Assembly: GCF_038397775.1 (NCBI RefSeq)
Contig: NZ_CP151650.1
Coordinates: forward strand, 4,836,001 to 4,900,000
Source: Pseudomonas sp. RC10
GTDB taxonomy: Bacteria; Pseudomonadota; Gammaproteobacteria; Pseudomonadales; Pseudomonadaceae
Direction: 5' to 3'
Length of the DNA stretch: 64,000 nucleotides
The notes beneath the pieces are model-generated. The model had not been told where the DNA came from and made no database searches. It was given only the letters and a program-made list of their open reading frames with translations. Positions 16,702 to 25,867 of the stretch are shown piece by piece; the first letter of the stretch is position 1, and the number at the start of each line of letters is the position of its first letter. The position numbers and the translations under genes are program-made.

Positions 16702-16709
16702 AAGAACAA
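16702..16709 (+). promoter_or_regulatory. AAnAAnAA (Hfq/Crc-type) motif before the HisD-like gene
   Basis: AAGAACAA lies four bases upstream of the AAGGAG Shine-Dalgarno (16714-16719), so Hfq-Crc binding would compete with ribosomes. Confidence 0.55.
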
Positions 16710-16726
16710 TCTCCAAGGAGAACACC

Positions 16727-18034
16727 GTGGCTAAGTGGCTTAAACAAGGCGCCGAAGCAGAAGTCATCAAATCCGCTGCCCGTGAAGTCCGCGATACCGT
16801 TGAAAACCTGCTGGCCGACATCGAAGCACGTGGCGACGCCGCCGTGCGTGAATTGGCAATCCGTTTCGACAAGATGGACCGCGAGGACTACCGCCTCACG
16901 GACGCTGAAATCCAGGCCTGTCTCGATCAGCTCAGCGACCGTGACCTCAAGGACATCGAATTCGCCCAGACCCAGGTGCGCAACTTCGCCCAGCACCAGC
17001 GCAATTCCATGGTCGACGTTGAAGTCGAAACCCTGCCGGGGGTCATCCTCGGCCACAAACACATTCCAGTGAACGCCGCAGGCTGCTACGTGCCCGGGGG
17101 CAAATACCCGCTGCTGGCATCGGCGCACATGTCGGTGATCACCGCGAAAGTCGCCGGCGTGCCGCGCATCATCACCTGCGCCCCGCCCTTCCACGGCAAA
17201 CCGGCGCCTGCCATCGTCGCCGCGCAGCACATGGCCGGTGCCAACGAGATTTACTGCCTGGGCGGTATTCAGGCCATCGGCGCCATGGCGCTGGGCACCA
17301 AGTCCATCGCGCAGGTGGACATGCTGGTCGGTCCGGGCAACGCGTTCGTCGCCGAAGCCAAGCGCCAGCTGTTCGGTCGCGTGGGTATCGACCTGTTCGC
17401 AGGCCCGACCGAAACCCTGGTGATCGCGGATGAAACCGTCGACGGCGAACTGTGCGCCACCGACTTGCTGGGCCAGGCCGAACACGGTCCTGACTCCCCG
17501 GCCATCCTGCTGACCACCTCGGAAAAACTCGCCCGCGAGACCATGGCCGAAGTCGAGCGTCTGCTGAAAATTCTGCCGACCGCCGACATCGCCCGTCGCG
17601 CCTGGGAAAGCTTCGGCGAAGTGATCGTCGCCGAGGACGAAGCGGAAATGCTGGCCATCGCTAACGACCTCGCCTTCGAACACGTGCAAGTGATGACCAA
17701 GGACCCGGATTATTTCCTCAAGAACATGCGCAACTTCGGCGCACTGTTTCTCGGTCCGCGCACCAACGTGTCGTTCGGCGACAAGGTCATCGGCACCAAC
17801 CACACCCTGCCCACCAAGAAAGCCGCGCGTTACACCGGCGGCCTGTGGGTCGGCAAGTTCATCAAGACCTGCACCTACCAGAAGGTGCTCACCGACGAAG
17901 CGTCGTCGATGGTCGGCGAATACTGCTCGCGCCTGTGTGCGCTGGAAGGCTTCGCCGGTCACGGTGAACAGGCCAACATCCGGGTGCGCCGTTATGGCCA
18001 CAAGGACGTGCCGTACGCCGGTGCCGCCCAATAA
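16727..18034 (+). CDS. HisD-family zinc dehydrogenase, catabolic paralogue (sulfopropanediol dehydrogenase-like)
   Basis: This 435-residue member of the histidinol dehydrogenase superfamily keeps the complete active site. By alignment from memory to E. coli HisD, the zinc ligands are Q250, H253, D352 and H412 and the catalytic pair is E318-H319. It oxidises an alcohol, usually through an aldehyde to an acid, with two NAD+. It is not in a his operon. It is controlled by a divergent LacI gene and followed by a GntP-type permease, so a catabolic role is much more likely than histidine synthesis. HpsN, which oxidises 2,3-dihydroxypropane-1-sulfonate, is such a paralogue, but the substrate here is inferred only. 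The GTG start at 16727 has AAGGAG seven bases upstream. Confidence 0.85.
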   Translation: MAKWLKQGAEAEVIKSAAREVRDTVENLLADIEARGDAAVRELAIRFDKMDREDYRLTDAEIQACLDQLSDRDLKDIEFAQTQVRNFAQHQRNSMVDVEVETLPGVILGHKHIPVNAAGCYVPGGKYPLLASAHMSVITAKVAGVPRIITCAPPFHGKPAPAIVAAQHMAGANEIYCLGGIQAIGAMALGTKSIAQVDMLVGPGNAFVAEAKRQLFGRVGIDLFAGPTETLVIADETVDGELCATDLLGQAEHGPDSPAILLTTSEKLARETMAEVERLLKILPTADIARRAWESFGEVIVAEDEAEMLAIANDLAFEHVQVMTKDPDYFLKNMRNFGALFLGPRTNVSFGDKVIGTNHTLPTKKAARYTGGLWVGKFIKTCTYQKVLTDEASSMVGEYCSRLCALEGFAGHGEQANIRVRRYGHKDVPYAGAAQ

Positions 18035-18181
18035 GCGTCACGCTCCAGTTGGCTTTTTGCGAAAAAGGGCGAGCGCACGACCGCTCGCCTGAACAATAAA
18101 AACAATCACATCCACTGCGGACCGCACCTCGCCTGACCGGGCCGGGTGGCGGTTCGCTGTGCCGCTTTCAAGGATTGACTC

Positions 18182-19573
18182 ATGAGTGTTGTCATCGCCG
18201 TTCTGGCGTTGTGCGTTCTGATGCTGGCCGCGTATCGGGGTTACAGCGTCATCATCTTCGCCCCACTGGCCGCCCTGGGCGCCGTGCTGCTGACCGATCC
18301 TACCGCCGTGGCGCCGGTGTTCAGTGACCTGTTCATGGACAAGATGGTCGGCTTTATCAAGCTGTACTTTCCGGTCTTTCTCCTCGGCGCGGTGTTCGGC
18401 AAGCTGATCGAACTGTCGGGTTTTTCCCGCGCCATCGTCCAGGCCGTGATCGGGTTGCTGGGGAGCAGCCAGGTGATTCTGGTGATCGTGCTGGTCTGTG
18501 CTTTGCTCACCTACGGCGGTGTGTCGCTGTTCGTGGTGGTCTTCGCGGTCTACCCGTTCGCGGCCGAGATGTTTCGTCAGGGCAACATCCCGAAGCGCCT
18601 GATGCCCGCGACCATCGCGCTGGGTGCGTTCACCTTCACCATGGACGCCATGCCCGGCACCCCGCAAATCCAGAACATCATTCCGACGACCTTCTTTGGC
18701 ACCAACTCCTGGGCCGCACCGTGGCTGGGCGTGTTGGGTTCGCTGTTCGTGCTGACCTGCGGCATCGTCTATCTGGAATACCAGCGTCGTAAGGCCGCCC
18801 GGGCCGGTGAGGGTTACGGGACCAACCTGCGCAATGAGCCGGAAACCCCGGAGCAGATCAAGCTGCCCCACCCGCTGATCGCCCTGCTGCCGCTGATCCT
18901 CGTGGGCGTCATGAACCTGCTGTTTACGAAATGGATTCCGGGCTGGTACGGCGGTTCGTACGGCATTCACCTGCCGGGCCTCAAGGCGCCGATCCAGACC
19001 GACGTCGCCAAGCTGACCGCGATCTGGGCGGTGCAGGCGGCGTTGTTGGTGGGCATCATTACCGTGCTGGTGTTCTCGTTCCGCACTGTCGCCAGCAAAC
19101 TGGCCGATGGCAGCAAGACGGCCGTGGGCGGCGCAATGCTGGCGACGTTGAACACGGCATCGGAATATGGCTTTGGCGCGGTGATCGCGGCGTTGCCGGG
19201 GTTTCTGGTGGTGGTCGACGGGCTGAAGGCAATCCCCAACCCGCTGTTGAATCAGGCGATCACCATCAACATTCTGGCGGGGATCACCGGTTCGTCCTCC
19301 GGCGGGATGAGCATTGCGCTGGCCGCCATGTCCGACACCTTCATTGCCGCCGCCAATGCCGCGCACATCCCGATGGAAGTGATGCACCGCGTTGCGTCGA
19401 TGGCCGCCGGGGGCATGGATACCCTGCCGCACAACGGCGCGGTCATTACCCTGCTCGCCGTCACCGGCCTGACCCACCGCGAGGCCTACAAGGACATCTT
19501 CGGCATGACCATCTTCAAGGTGCTGGCGGCGTTCTTCGTGATTGGCGTGTATTACGCGACGGGATTGGTGTAA
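18182..19573 (+). CDS. GntP-family permease paired with the HisD-like dehydrogenase
   Basis: The 463-residue inner-membrane carrier has about twelve hydrophobic segments and GntP/CitM-like motifs (LLTYGGVSLFVVVF, AMPGTPQIQNIIPTTFFGTN, GSSSGGMSIALAAM, HNGAVITLLAVTG). Related carriers import sugar acids, hydroxybutyrate or citrate-like anions. It lies 147 bases after the dehydrogenase, with a GGCGAGCG/CGCTCGCC hairpin in the gap (18068-18089). That hairpin has no T tract on the plus strand, so read-through is plausible. It probably brings in the substrate oxidised by the neighbour. It is only distantly similar to the GntP protein at 7.6-9.0 kb. Confidence 0.88.
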   Translation: MSVVIAVLALCVLMLAAYRGYSVIIFAPLAALGAVLLTDPTAVAPVFSDLFMDKMVGFIKLYFPVFLLGAVFGKLIELSGFSRAIVQAVIGLLGSSQVILVIVLVCALLTYGGVSLFVVVFAVYPFAAEMFRQGNIPKRLMPATIALGAFTFTMDAMPGTPQIQNIIPTTFFGTNSWAAPWLGVLGSLFVLTCGIVYLEYQRRKAARAGEGYGTNLRNEPETPEQIKLPHPLIALLPLILVGVMNLLFTKWIPGWYGGSYGIHLPGLKAPIQTDVAKLTAIWAVQAALLVGIITVLVFSFRTVASKLADGSKTAVGGAMLATLNTASEYGFGAVIAALPGFLVVVDGLKAIPNPLLNQAITINILAGITGSSSGGMSIALAAMSDTFIAAANAAHIPMEVMHRVASMAAGGMDTLPHNGAVITLLAVTGLTHREAYKDIFGMTIFKVLAAFFVIGVYYATGLV

Positions 19574-19617
19574 CCGCCGTTCGAATGCGCCCGGCGCCAG
19601 GGTCGGGCACATGCTTT

Positions 19618-19706
19618 TGTAGGAGCCGGCTTGCTGGCGAAGGCGGCGTGTCAGTCGAGATGAATGCGCCTGAACGGACGCCTTCGCCAGCAAGCCGGCT
19701 CCTACA
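19618..19706. repeat. REP pair (family GGAGCCGGCTTGCTGGCGA)
   Basis: Inverted copies of GGAGCCGGCTTGCTGGCGAAGGCG lie between the convergent GntP and AraC genes. It is the only copy of this REP family in the window. Confidence 0.9.
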
Positions 19707-19735
19707 GGTCATCTGCCACTCATGACCTCGGTGTT

Positions 19736-20641
19736 TCACACCCCTCGCTGCTCCCGCCGAAACTGCCCTGGCGGCACACCATGGGCCTTGTGAAACCGCC
19801 GCGAGAAATACGCCTCATCGGCAAACCCGCAAATCTCGGCAATGTGGCTCAGGGGTTTGTTGCTGTTCATCAAATGCGTACGGGCCAGACGCATGCGCCG
19901 CTCCAGCACCAGCTCGGAAAACGTGCTGCCGGTTTCCTTGCGCAGCAGGTGGGTCAGGTAGTTGGGCGAAAGAAACGCCGCTGCCGCCGCGTCGGTCAGG
20001 GTCATCGCCGGATCGGCAATGTGATCGCGAATGTAATCCATCACCCGCCCCATCGCGTCACGCCGCCCTCGTCGCTCGGCCTTGTTTGCCGACAGCGCCC
20101 GCAACTCGGCCTCGAACAGGTTGCAAACCTCGCCAATCAACTGCAGCAGATAGCCCCGCAACACCGATCCCGAACCCAGTTTCCTCGTCTGATCCGCCTC
20201 GCGCATCTGCAAGAGCAACGTCGTCACCTCGGCGAACTGTGCGTCGTCGAGAATGAAATCCAGGTGCTCCTGAAACCGGAACGGCGCCAGTTCGGGGGCT
20301 TCGGTCAGCGGCACATCTTCCAGGTCCATCGGGTCGCAGTGCAGACGTTGCAGCAGGAATTCCTGAGAGAAATTGATCAGCACGAAGTTGCCGTCTTCGG
20401 GATGCGGAATCACGTGCAGGCGATGGGGCAGGATGAACGCCAGGGTGTTGCGCGGGAACGGCCGGATCGCGCCACCGATGTGCTGCACCGTGTCGCCGCC
20501 GAGGTTGATCTGGATCTGGAAGTATTCGTGACGATGGGGCGACGTCAGCGCTGGGCGAGCGGACTTGTCACGAATGTAAAAATCCATGCGGTCGCTGCGC
20601 TGTTGCATGCCGTAGGTCTGGATGCGGGGGGTGTTCGCCAT
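19736..20641 (-). CDS. AraC-family transcriptional regulator
   Basis: This 301-residue regulator has an N-terminal cupin-type sensing domain (HRHEYFQIQINLGGD near residue 40) and a C-terminal AraC double HTH (MTLTDAAAAAFLSPNYLTHLLRKETG and LSHIAEICGFADEAYFSRRFHKAHG). It lies downstream, on the same strand, of the FAH/SDR/dehydrogenase genes, separated by a repeat-rich 140 bases. It may regulate that cluster or the convergent GntP/HisD-like unit. The effector is unknown. Confidence 0.9.
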   Translation of the reverse strand: MANTPRIQTYGMQQRSDRMDFYIRDKSARPALTSPHRHEYFQIQINLGGDTVQHIGGAIRPFPRNTLAFILPHRLHVIPHPEDGNFVLINFSQEFLLQRLHCDPMDLEDVPLTEAPELAPFRFQEHLDFILDDAQFAEVTTLLLQMREADQTRKLGSGSVLRGYLLQLIGEVCNLFEAELRALSANKAERRGRRDAMGRVMDYIRDHIADPAMTLTDAAAAAFLSPNYLTHLLRKETGSTFSELVLERRMRLARTHLMNSNKPLSHIAEICGFADEAYFSRRFHKAHGVPPGQFRREQRGV

Positions 20642-20681
20642 CGAAATGAAGCCCGGAAAAAGACTTCAAACTACAAGTTTT

Positions 20682-20785
20682 GAGCGGCGAGCTGCAAGCT
20701 GAAAGCTGCGAACGTGAAGCCAACGCGCACAGGCTTTTCTCTTGCAGCTTGCAGCTTGCAGCTTGCCGCTCGACGCTCGCGGCTT
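20682..20785. repeat. Degenerate AGCTTGCAGCTTG repeat with inverted flanks
   Basis: Left part GAGCGGCGAGCTGCAAGCTGA and right part with four GCAGCTT-like units form imperfect inverted repeats. The array runs into the stop codon of the FAH-family gene. Similar units occur at 42.16-42.27 kb. Confidence 0.7.
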
Positions 20786-21473
20786 ATCCGATGGTGACGG
20801 TGAGTTCGGCCAAACCTTCGATGCCTGCGGTGACCACGTCACCCCGTTGCAGCGCGCCGACGCCCGCTGGCGTGCCGGTGTAGATCAAATCGCCCGCTTT
20901 GACGCCGACCGATTGCGACAGGTAGGCGATCACGTCTTTGACGGCCCAGATCTGGTCCGCCAGATCGCCGCGCTGGCGAGGTTCGCCGTTCACGTCCAGC
21001 CAGATGGAACCGCTGTCTAGATGACCAACCTTGCTCACCGGCAACAGCGCAGTGGCCGGGGCGGACGCGTCGAACGCCTTGGCCCATTCCCACGGACGGC
21101 CCATTTTCTTGGCCTGCGCCTGCAAGTCACGGCGAGTCAGGTCCAGGCCGACGCCGTAACCCCAGACGTGGCTCAGGGCGTCTTCAGCGTCGATGTTCAC
21201 GCCGTCCTTGCCAATCGCGACCACCAATTCGATTTCGTGGTGCAGGTCCTGGGTCAGCGGTGGGTACGGGATCGTGCCTTCGGCGGGCACCACAGCATCG
21301 GCAGGCTTGGCGAAGAAGAACGGTGGCTCGCGATCAGGGTCGTGGCCCATTTCACGGGCGTGCTCGGAATAATTCCGACCGACGCAGAACACGCGACGGA
21401 TCGGGAAACGGGCAGAAGTCCCGGCCACGGCCAGCGACGGCGTGGCGACGGGTGCAATGACGAATTCGTTCAT
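20784..21473 (-). CDS. Fumarylacetoacetate hydrolase-family protein (fumarylpyruvate hydrolase-like)
   Basis: This short FAH-fold hydrolase (229 residues) has FPIRRVFCVGRNYSEHAREM near residue 23, metal ligands in HHEIELVVAIG (E-x-E) and an aspartate in GVGLDLTRRDLQ, and PAGVGALQRGD near the end. Enzymes of this size cleave acylpyruvates such as fumarylpyruvate, or decarboxylate or hydrate related oxoacids. The second ATG (21473) is chosen because GAGGAC lies at normal distance from it but too close to the first (21479). It is the last gene of a likely operon behind an SDR and a 2-hydroxyacid dehydrogenase. The substrate is unknown. Confidence 0.88.
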   Translation of the reverse strand: MNEFVIAPVATPSLAVAGTSARFPIRRVFCVGRNYSEHAREMGHDPDREPPFFFAKPADAVVPAEGTIPYPPLTQDLHHEIELVVAIGKDGVNIDAEDALSHVWGYGVGLDLTRRDLQAQAKKMGRPWEWAKAFDASAPATALLPVSKVGHLDSGSIWLDVNGEPRQRGDLADQIWAVKDVIAYLSQSVGVKAGDLIYTGTPAGVGALQRGDVVTAGIEGLAELTVTIG

Positions 21474-21584
21474 GGTCATGTCCTCGATTGAAAGTTAGCT
21501 CGACAGGGACACAGTGTGCGGATTCGGCGGCAGGCCGGGTTGGACAGATCCCCGGAGGTTTTGGACGGAGCAATGCAATCTAAT

Positions 21585-22349
21585 TCACCCACGCCCCACA
21601 AACGGCATGCTGTTCGCCATCACCGTCATGTTCAGCACGTTCGCCGACAGCGGCAGCGCGGCCATGTAGCTCACGGCATCGGCCACGTGCTGCACGTTCA
21701 TCGTCGGCTCCACCTGCAACTCACCGTTGGGCTGCAACACGCCTTTGGTCATGCGGTCGGTCATCTCCGTCAACGCGTTACCAATGTCGATCTGGCCGCA
21801 GGCAATGTTGTACTGCCGACCGTCCAGCGAGGTGCTTTTGGTCAGGCCCAGCACCGCATGCTTGCTGGAGGTGTACGGCGAGCTGAACAGGCGTGGCGTA
21901 TGCGCGGAGATCGAGCCGTTGTTGATGATCCGCCCACCTTGCGGCACCTGACGACGCATCAGACCGAACGCGCCGCGCACGCACAAGAACATCCCGGTGA
22001 CGTTGGTGTCGATCACGTTCTTCCATTGCTCCACCGACAACTCATCCATCGGCACCGCCGGTGCGCCGATGCCTGCGTTATTGAACGACACATCCAGACG
22101 CCCGTACGTTTTTTCAATCGTGGCAAAAAGCGCCTCGACACTGGCCGCATCCCGCACATCGGTAGACACCGCCAGCGCTTGCTGGCCCGCCGCTTTCGCC
22201 TGTTCGGCCAGCTCAGTCAGCGGTTCCAGGCGACGTCCGGCCAGCACCACGGCGTAGCCGTCTTTGAGCCATTGCAGCGCCACGGCACGGCCAATGCCGC
22301 TTCCTGCGCCGGTGACCAGCGCGACTTTCAGGGCAGACGATGAAGACAT
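21585..22349 (-). CDS. Short-chain dehydrogenase/reductase (SDR)
   Basis: This 254-residue classical SDR has the NAD(P) loop TGAGSGIG (residues 13-20), NNAG (90-93), and the catalytic set Ser146/148, Tyr159 and Lys163. It oxidises or reduces a secondary alcohol. It is preceded 49 bases upstream by a 2-hydroxyacid dehydrogenase and followed 111 bases later by the FAH-type hydrolase gene, all on one strand, which suggests sequential steps on the same oxoacid. SDR plus FAH-hydrolase pairs occur in non-phosphorylating deoxysugar acid pathways. Whether that is the case here cannot be seen. Confidence 0.9.
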   Translation of the reverse strand: MSSSSALKVALVTGAGSGIGRAVALQWLKDGYAVVLAGRRLEPLTELAEQAKAAGQQALAVSTDVRDAASVEALFATIEKTYGRLDVSFNNAGIGAPAVPMDELSVEQWKNVIDTNVTGMFLCVRGAFGLMRRQVPQGGRIINNGSISAHTPRLFSSPYTSSKHAVLGLTKSTSLDGRQYNIACGQIDIGNALTEMTDRMTKGVLQPNGELQVEPTMNVQHVADAVSYMAALPLSANVLNMTVMANSMPFVGRG

Positions 22350-22398
22350 GAGAAATTCCTGTTTGTTGTTAGAAGAATGAAAACGACACGTTCGGGGC

Positions 22399-23334
22399 TT
22401 AGCTGTAGACAGGCGTCAGGACCGGCTTGCCCGCATAAAACGCCAGCAGGTTGTCCGCGACCATCTGCACCGTGCCCCGCGAGGCTTCCGGCGACAACCC
22501 TCCCACGTGAGGCGTCAACACCACGTTGTTCAGCGTTTTCAGGACATCCGGTACCTGCGGCTCGTCGTCGAACACGTCCAGACCCGCACCTGCCAGACGC
22601 CCGTGTTGCAACGCGTCGACCAGCGCTGCAGTGTCCACGACACTGGCCCGCGCAATATTGATGAGGAAACCTTCCGCCCCCAGCGCCTCGATGGCGGCGC
22701 GGTCGATCAGGTGACGCGTGCCGCTGCCGCCCGGCGTCGCCACGATCAGGAAATCGGACTCAGCCGCCAATGCCAGCGGCGTGGCGCAATAGGTGAAATC
22801 CACACCGGCCCGAGGCGAACGGCTGTGGTAACTCACCTGCATATCGAAACCTAGCGCACGCTTAGCGATCGCCATGCCCACCGAGCCCAGCCCCAGAATA
22901 CCGAGGCGCTTGTTGGCGAACGAAGGCCGCGTGACCTTGCGCCACTCACTGCGCCGCACCGACGCATCGGCCTGGGGAATGTCACGCACCAGCGACAACA
23001 GCAACGCCATCGTGTGGTCTGCAACGGTCGGCGCGTTCACTCCCGCCCCGTTGGTCACCACGATGCCTCGCGCTTCTGCAGCAGGCAGGTCCACCTGCTC
23101 GTAACCGGCGCCGATCACACAGATGATCCCCAACTTCGGCAACGCCGCCATCTCAGCCGCCGTGAATCCCAATGGCCCACGGGTCAGCACTGCGTCGATC
23201 TCGCTGCCCCGCGTCGCCACCGCCTCCGCCCGCATCGCCGGGGTCGGCGCCAGGATCAGCCGAAACCCCTGTTCCTCCAGAATCGGCAAGTACTCGTTCA
23301 CGCTTTCGACCAACACCAGCACCGTCTTCATCAT
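22399..23334 (-). CDS. D-isomer-specific 2-hydroxyacid dehydrogenase
   Basis: The 311-residue enzyme has the Rossmann loop [13 protein letters not shown] and the catalytic triad regions: Arg in [10 protein letters not shown], Glu in FDDEPQVP, His in LTPHVGG. Members reduce glyoxylate, hydroxypyruvate or other 2-oxoacids with NAD(P)H. The start is put at the [10 protein letters not shown] methionine pair, preceded by GGAG; the longer frame up to 23418 adds an unlikely basic leader. First gene of the probable 2HDH-SDR-FAH operon. Its closest function could be GhrB-like hydroxypyruvate reductase, but the operon partners suggest a dedicated pathway. Confidence 0.9.
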   Translation of the reverse strand: MMKTVLVLVESVNEYLPILEEQGFRLILAPTPAMRAEAVATRGSEIDAVLTRGPLGFTAAEMAALPKLGIICVIGAGYEQVDLPAAEARGIVVTNGAGVNAPTVADHTMALLLSLVRDIPQADASVRRSEWRKVTRPSFANKRLGILGLGSVGMAIAKRALGFDMQVSYHSRSPRAGVDFTYCATPLALAAESDFLIVATPGGSGTRHLIDRAAIEALGAEGFLINIARASVVDTAALVDALQHGRLAGAGLDVFDDEPQVPDVLKTLNNVVLTPHVGGLSPEASRGTVQMVADNLLAFYAGKPVLTPVYS

Positions 23335-23625
23335 CACTCCGTCGCGGAAAATTCGATGAGGCAGACAGTAGCGCGAGTTAGAGCGGTTGTGCAGGGTGCG
23401 CGCAAAAAAACGACTCAATGAAACCGGCCTCGCGGCGGCTTCAGGAGCGTCAATTTTTGTAGCAGCTGCGTCGTGGATCGATAAGCGAAATTGCGTTCAA
23501 CTCTCTGCGCGCCGTAGCCGACGTCGTTTTGTAGCCGATTTCCGAAAATCGTTCCAAATGCGCCTTGGCAGTCGTAATGTCCGCCGCCAGGGCATAGACT
23601 CAAAACCTAACGGATGGGTTATTGA

Positions 23626-24054
23626 ATGAGAGTGTGTAGTCATAAGGGATGCAGCATCGCAGTTTTGACCCGCAACGAGCATTGCCCGCCGCACGTGCAT
23701 GTTGGCGCTCGGGATTGGGAAGCGCGTTTTCTGTTCAGCTTCTGGCATAACGGCATCCGTTTGTGGGACGTCATACCGGCTAAGAATGAGCCGTGCTCAC
23801 GTGTTCTGGAGGAATTGAGGCTGGTCATCAAACGCCGTGCAAATCTTCGAAAGGTCCGTGAGTGCTGGTGGCGGAGCCAGCAAACGCTGTGCCTGGAAAA
23901 TCAAGCGTGGGACCTCGAATGTGGAGAAGTCGTTGCTCCGCGATACGGCCGGTTGAGCACGTCGCCCATTTTGTCGGCCGAGTTCGACGTCCACACTTAC
24001 ACAACAACGTTGTACCTGGCGGGCTACCGCGCGCCACTGGAGATCGAATTATGA
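23626..24054 (+). CDS. DUF4160-like protein, first gene of a two-gene module
   Basis: The 142-residue protein has the short DUF4160 core NEHCPPHVHVGARDWEARF near residue 20, followed by an RVLEELRLVIKRRANLRKV helix and a longer C-terminal part that I do not recognise. DUF4160 genes are regularly paired with DUF2442 genes, as here. The stop codon overlaps the next start by ATGA, so translation is probably coupled. The pair has been suspected of being toxin-antitoxin-like or regulatory, but no function is established that I can cite. The stretch is less GC-rich than its neighbours and may have been acquired. Confidence 0.75.
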   Translation: MRVCSHKGCSIAVLTRNEHCPPHVHVGARDWEARFLFSFWHNGIRLWDVIPAKNEPCSRVLEELRLVIKRRANLRKVRECWWRSQQTLCLENQAWDLECGEVVAPRYGRLSTSPILSAEFDVHTYTTTLYLAGYRAPLEIEL

Positions 24055-24509
24055 AACCTATAAAAGCCCGCGAACATGACGACGAGGTCGTCACGCAAGC
24101 GGTCCTCACACAGGCGATCAATGAAGGACGCAAGCGCTCACAGTGCTTGCTGCACGCAACGACGCTTCAGTTTTTAGCCGATCTGAACGCGCTGGCCATC
24201 GGCTTCTCTGATCGAACCGCGGTGCTGCTGCCGGTCAGCCTTTATGCCGAGCTTCGTTGCCTGTCGATTGAAGAGTTGAGTCAGATCGAATTGGGGTTTT
24301 CCGGCAGTGCGCTGTGTCTGGAACGCCGCGATCTGCATGTGTCGATCACAGGTTTGATTTCGGCGAGCGAGCCGCTGATGGCGATGGCGGCGAGTGTCAT
24401 CGCGGCGCGCAATGGACGGCGCAGCAGTCAGGCGAAAGCCAACGCTTCGAAAGCAAACGGTTTGAAAGGCGGCCGCCCGCGTAAAATCCCCGTTGTTTCA
24501 GAATCCTGA
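24051..24509 (+). CDS. DUF2442-domain protein overlapping a GGDEF gene in antisense
   Basis: The 152-residue protein has a DUF2442 core (PVSLYAELRCLSIEELSQIELG, then HVSITGLI). The basic tail SKANGLKGGRPRK contains a GGRPRK segment that could contact nucleic acid. The ATG at 24051 overlaps the DUF4160 stop by four bases. The last 82 bases lie antisense to the 3' end of the diguanylate cyclase gene. An upstream in-frame start at 23862 would lie inside the DUF4160 gene and is rejected. Function is unknown. Confidence 0.78.
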   Translation: MKPIKAREHDDEVVTQAVLTQAINEGRKRSQCLLHATTLQFLADLNALAIGFSDRTAVLLPVSLYAELRCLSIEELSQIELGFSGSALCLERRDLHVSITGLISASEPLMAMAASVIAARNGRRSSQAKANASKANGLKGGRPRKIPVVSES

Positions 24510-25867
24510 TCACCCTGAAATCGATTACCCCCACCCTTCTTCGCGCAATACATCGCTTCATCCGCATGGCGGAAGAGTTGCGTCAGGTCGGTGGCGTTTT
24601 CCGGGTAGTTGGCGATGCCGATGCTGGGCAGGATTTTCCAGTCGTTGCCTTTGAGGACCATGGGGACGTTGAGGGACCTGCAGATTTTTTCCGCGACTTT
24701 CGCGGAGTCGTCCGGATGGTTGACGCGGTCGAGCAGGATGACGAATTCGTCGCCGCCGATTCGCGCGACGGTGTCGGTTTCGCGCACGCACAGCTTGAGG
24801 CGATGGGCGACTTCCTGAAGCAGAAGGTCTCCCGCCGCGTGGCCCAGGGTGTCGTTGACCTGCTTGAACTTGTCGAGGTCGAGGTAGAGCAGCGCCAGTC
24901 GTCCCGCGCTGCGTTTTGCCCGTTCCAGGGATTGTTGCAGACGCTCTTGCAAGAGCATGCGGTTGGGCAATTGGGTCAGTTGGTCGTATTGGGCCATGCT
25001 TTTCAGGCGGTCATACAGCTGTTTGCGCTCGATGGCCGCCGCCACTTGGGTGCAGACGAACTGCAACAGTTCCTGATCCCGCTCGCCGTAATGCGGGCTG
25101 TCCGGATGGCTCTTGACCAACAGCGCACCGATGATGCCGTGCTGGGTCTCCAATGGGGTGGCGAGCCACGACAGGCCGTCGCCACCGAGCAATTTCCGGA
25201 GATGCTCAGGCGTCGGAATGACCGGATCAGCATCGACGAGTACAGGCGCCAGCAGCAGCGGCCGCCCGGTGCCGACCACTTCGGAGGCCAGGGCGTCAGC
25301 CACCGGCTGCTGAAGCGTCGGATCAAGCTCGTCAACGTAGTAGGGAAAATTCACCAGGCCGCTGTATTTGTCCCGCAGGGCGACATAGAAATTGCGTGCG
25401 GGCAGCAGGTCTGCGATCACGCCGTGAATGTCCTTGAACAATGCGGGCAAGTCGCTGGCGACGTGAGCGGCTTCGGAAATGCTCAGCAGCGCCGAACGCA
25501 CGGAATCGGAACGTTTGCGCTCGGTGATGTCTCGGGCCACCGCGATGCGCAGGTTATCGACTTCGGACCAACGCGCTGACCACATGATGTGCACGATGCG
25601 CCCATCCTTGCGCACGTAGCGGTTCTCGAAACCGACGTTGGGCTGCCCTCCCATGATGTCCCGCGCTGCTGCCAACGTGCGTTCGCGATCATCGGGGTGC
25701 ACCAGCTCAATCATTTTGCGGCCGATCAGTTCGTCGGGCCGGTAACCGAAGATACGCTCTGCCGCCGCACTCGCAAAAACGTAGCGACCTTCGACGTCCA
25801 CCACACAGATGGCGTCCATCAGCATGTCGACAAAGCCCACCAGTGCCGCGTAAGTGTTTGTTTCCAT
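24428..25867 (-). CDS. PAS-GAF-GGDEF diguanylate cyclase
   Basis: This 479-residue signalling protein has a PAS domain (residues ~8-122, ending DITERKRSD), a GAF domain (~125-285) and a GGDEF domain (~295-450). It carries an intact GGDEF active-site motif and an RxxD product-inhibition site (RETD) five residues before it, so it should synthesise c-di-GMP. No membrane segment is visible, so it is probably cytoplasmic. After the usual domain end (KKGGGNRFQ) about 27 extra residues follow, encoded antisense to the DUF2442 gene. The original 3' end may have been replaced. Confidence 0.93.
   Translation of the reverse strand: METNTYAALVGFVDMLMDAICVVDVEGRYVFASAAAERIFGYRPDELIGRKMIELVHPDDRERTLAAARDIMGGQPNVGFENRYVRKDGRIVHIMWSARWSEVDNLRIAVARDITERKRSDSVRSALLSISEAAHVASDLPALFKDIHGVIADLLPARNFYVALRDKYSGLVNFPYYVDELDPTLQQPVADALASEVVGTGRPLLLAPVLVDADPVIPTPEHLRKLLGGDGLSWLATPLETQHGIIGALLVKSHPDSPHYGERDQELLQFVCTQVAAAIERKQLYDRLKSMAQYDQLTQLPNRMLLQERLQQSLERAKRSAGRLALLYLDLDKFKQVNDTLGHAAGDLLLQEVAHRLKLCVRETDTVARIGGDEFVILLDRVNHPDDSAKVAEKICRSLNVPMVLKGNDWKILPSIGIANYPENATDLTQLFRHADEAMYCAKKGGGNRFQGDQDSETTGILRGRPPFKPFAFEALAFA

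Noticed and set aside
18068..18089. GGCGAGCG/CGCTCGCC hairpin considered as a terminator after the HisD-like gene
   Set aside because: The T run lies on the wrong side for plus-strand termination and there is no minus-strand gene reading into it. It is left as an intra-operon hairpin.
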